Shown: in pieces, positions 62,156-64,000 of the stretch
Numbering within the stretch: the stretch's first letter is position 1
How the letters are laid out: every line of letters starts with the position of its first letter
Assembly: GCF_020519665.1 (NCBI RefSeq)
Contig: NZ_CP084703.1
Span: forward strand, 3,906,001 to 3,970,000
Length of the DNA stretch: 64,000 nucleotides
From: Bacillus shivajii
Lineage (GTDB): Bacteria; Bacillota; Bacilli; Bacillales; Salisediminibacteriaceae
Direction of reading: 5' to 3'
The notes under the pieces: generated by a model
The model's input: only the letters and a program-made list of their open reading frames with translations
Databases searched by the model: none
Told to the model about the DNA's origin: nothing
Made by a program: the position numbers and the translations under genes

Positions 62156-63256
62156 ATGTTTTTATCAAACTTTACAATGACAGTCAGCACAGAAAAACAC
62201 GTAGAAGAGAATGATAGAGTTGTGCTCATAAAAGATGAGAATCAACAGATCAAGGTTTATCATTTGAAGGGTTATTATATAACCACTTTGAACGAAGAAG
62301 TGAGCAGTATGCTAGCTGATGAGTCTACTAAATATGAATGCTATATTACAGACGTTCAGTATCGAACCGAAACCGTTTTTCATCGAAAAGATGAGTTTTA
62401 TGAGGATTATCCTTACTTAAGTATAAAATTACACTTTATTAAGGAGGCAACTCCTTATTTTCTCAACCAAAAGATCAATGTCATCGACGGGCAGTATTTA
62501 GATACGAAAGACATTTCCGAACAGCTACAGAATCAATCCAACATACCGACCATTGTTAAAATGAAGGTTCCGATGACTAGTATTCGATTTTCTGCTTACC
62601 AGCCGATGATTTTATCGAGAAGTAACAATCGTTTTGCATTAAAAAATACGAAGAATGCCAAAGACAACGTTTTTACTCCTATATACCATCACTTATTCGA
62701 TTCGTTATTTCCATTTGATGGAGAATATGAAAATGTCGTTTATATTGGTGGATATGAGCTCGTTCGAGACCGAAATCCACAAGATATATTGAAGGAAAAA
62801 AATGATGTTAAGCGCAAGTTCGGGATTGATGATTCAGACCCATCACTTAGTATGATGTATAAAAAGAAGTCATCCAAATATCTACAAGCTTTAGACGCTG
62901 TAAAAACAAAATACTATTATACTGAAATAGTATTAAGCAATATTAGTCTTCATAAAGCGGCAGAAAAAGTCAATCTCTGCGTCCCTCCCCAACGAGAAGA
63001 TTGGAGAGAGTTGAGAGTGCGAGATTGGGAAATACAAGAGACTAAACCTGACACACACGAAAATAACGGTGTTAAACCGTATCCAAAAGTGTCTAGTGAA
63101 TTAGGAATGTTAATGGACCTAGGCCAACAAGAGCACGAAAGAAAAATTGCAACAGGAGAATACGAGACATACGATCCGACCTATGACTCTAAGTCAGTGT
63201 CCTATATGGAAGATGACGATCGATATTTGCAAAGAGTACGGGATGGAGAAGAATAA
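62156..63256 (+). CDS. hypothetical protein, 366 residues
   Basis: Starts at the ATG at 62156 behind AGAGGTGAAG; the longer frame to 62084 is the REP-like element in translation. No signal peptide or membrane helix. The N-terminal half is beta-rich (MFLSNFTMTVSTEKHVEEND ... YECYITDVQYRTETVFH). The C-terminal part is charged and helical (YLQALDAVKTKYYYTEIVLSNISLHKAAEK) with an acidic tail (ESYMEDDD-like). No motif or family recognised. Co-directional with the membrane-anchored unknown gene upstream. Confidence 0.65.
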   Translation: MFLSNFTMTVSTEKHVEENDRVVLIKDENQQIKVYHLKGYYITTLNEEVSSMLADESTKYECYITDVQYRTETVFHRKDEFYEDYPYLSIKLHFIKEATPYFLNQKINVIDGQYLDTKDISEQLQNQSNIPTIVKMKVPMTSIRFSAYQPMILSRSNNRFALKNTKNAKDNVFTPIYHHLFDSLFPFDGEYENVVYIGGYELVRDRNPQDILKEKNDVKRKFGIDDSDPSLSMMYKKKSSKYLQALDAVKTKYYYTEIVLSNISLHKAAEKVNLCVPPQREDWRELRVRDWEIQETKPDTHENNGVKPYPKVSSELGMLMDLGQQEHERKIATGEYETYDPTYDSKSVSYMEDDDRYLQRVRDGEE

Positions 63257-63353
63257 AATAGGTGTTTTCTCTCGACGAATTATCGTAACTTATTCATGGA
63301 AAGATTTTTAGATCATAAACATAACACCTAGCTCTAGAGGTTATGTGGCATAA

Positions 63354-63388
63354 AAAACTCACTATGATGTTGTCCCATAGTGAGTTTA
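63354..63388. terminator. bidirectional terminator between the convergent unknown gene and chemotaxis receptor gene
   Basis: AAACTCACTATG (63355-63366) and CATAGTGAGTTT (63376-63387), a perfect 12-bp stem with A- and T-rich flanks. Confidence 0.8.
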
Positions 63389-63513
63389 ATCATTTTATAT
63401 GTATGAGCAGTAAATATCTCCCTTAGTATTCTTCAAAGATATTTATCTTTTCCTTCAAAGTTCAGAATACTAACATTGTTGGGTTTTATAACTAATTGTT
63501 GTAAGATCATTTA

Positions 63514-64000
63514 TTACGTACGATTTGTTACTTTAAATTTCTTAACGAGTTGATCCAATTGAGTAGATAAATCCTGCAATTCTGTACTCATATTTGTAAG
63601 GTCGTTCATTGCTGAGGTTTGTTGATCTGTCGAAGCAGCAATTTCTTCTGTACTTGCTCGTGATTCTTCTACAACAGCGGAAGTGTTATTAATCGATCCA
63701 TTCACCTGTTCACTACTTTCAGTAAGTTCTTTGATCGTTTCGGTTATTTCAGCTGTTTGTTCCTTAATAGAACCTGTTGATTGATTAATATCTCGAATTG
63801 CCTTTTCGGTATGCTCGACTTCTTCTACCATTCCATCAATCTCATGACCACTTACTTTCGTATCATCAACAATTTCTTCGATGCCATTTTGAATCTCACT
63901 AATTAATTCCTGAATTTGTTCAGTTGAATCTTTAGACTGTGTTGCAAGCTTCCTTACCTCATCAGCTACGACAGCAAAACCTTTTCCATTCTCTCCAGCC
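63514..64000 (-). CDS. methyl-accepting chemotaxis protein, C-terminal part (5' end outside window)
   Basis: On the minus strand the frame enters from the window edge as AGENGKGFAVVADEVRKLA, the hallmark of the MCP signalling-domain hairpin tip that binds CheA and CheW. It runs 162 codons to the stop at 63514. The rest is a long heptad helix rich in Glu, Ser and Thr (TKVSGHEIDGMVEEVEHTEKAI ... LSTQLDQLVKKFKV), ending a few residues after the helix. There is no NWETF-type receptor tail. Ligand-binding and membrane parts lie outside. Confidence 0.95.
   Translation of the reverse strand, partial: AGENGKGFAVVADEVRKLATQSKDSTEQIQELISEIQNGIEEIVDDTKVSGHEIDGMVEEVEHTEKAIRDINQSTGSIKEQTAEITETIKELTESSEQVNGSINNTSAVVEESRASTEEIAASTDQQTSAMNDLTNMSTELQDLSTQLDQLVKKFKVTNRT

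Overview
The window looks like low-GC chromosomal DNA of an aerobic, probably alkaliphilic or halotolerant Bacillaceae. The support is strong AGGAGG-type ribosome binding sites with many TTG/GTG starts, lipoproteins and very acidic secreted proteins, S-layer-homology (SLH) surface enzymes, CcpA-type cre sites, a guanine-class purine riboswitch, and a giant two-headed amylopullulanase of the kind known from alkaliphilic Bacillus. No rRNA, tRNA, CRISPR array or prophage was seen.

Regions. (1) 1-10.1 kb: a minus-strand cluster with CUT1 sugar ABC permeases, a solute-binding lipoprotein, a LacI regulator, a GH94 phosphorylase and a GH3 beta-glucosidase. The set matches the Listeria innocua beta-1,2-oligoglucan (sophorooligosaccharide) locus and carries repeated TGAAACGTTTCA operators. 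(2) 10.2-16 kb: a sulfite-oxidase-like Mo enzyme, small lipoprotein and membrane-protein genes, a cluster of DnaA-box-like sites, a RAYT (Y1) transposase, Bacillus-type dispersed repeats, a double-XRE protein and a ZIP transporter. (3) 16.1-25.1 kb: a seven-gene minus-strand operon (GT4 glycosyltransferase, LacI, binding protein, two permeases, GH13_18 phosphorylase, glycerate kinase), best read as glucosylglycerate uptake and phosphorolysis, with three copies of a second operator. (4) 25.4-32.5 kb: surface genes (LRR protein, SLH amidase, polysaccharide deacetylase), then a MITE-like element. (5) 32.9-36.5 kb: two tandemly duplicated orphan family-5 binding proteins. (6) 36.9-43.3 kb: a LacI / nucleoside hydrolase / ribokinase / CUT1 transporter operon, with a 24-unit 13-bp minisatellite directly upstream of the regulator. 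(7) 43.9-45.9 kb: a group IIC intron sitting just behind a terminator. (8) 46-54.4 kb: membrane proteins, a SurA-like lipoprotein, LrgAB, an FAD amino-acid oxidase, an SLH-L,D-transpeptidase, and a riboswitch-controlled purine permease. (9) 54.5-64 kb: the amylopullulanase, two unknown genes and the C-terminal part of a chemotaxis receptor.

The common theme is carbohydrate and compatible-solute scavenging. Three CUT1 importers each have their own LacI repressor and cytoplasmic enzymes, and none has an ATPase gene here, so a shared MsmX-type ATPase encoded elsewhere is implied. Overlaid on this are several dispersed repeat families. One is a roughly 30-bp hairpin element (12 copies, all in one orientation) that repeatedly abuts stop codons; another is a roughly 21-bp AGTTGCTCGTATTC-type spacer repeat. 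All homology statements are from recognition of motifs and gene order, not from database searches.
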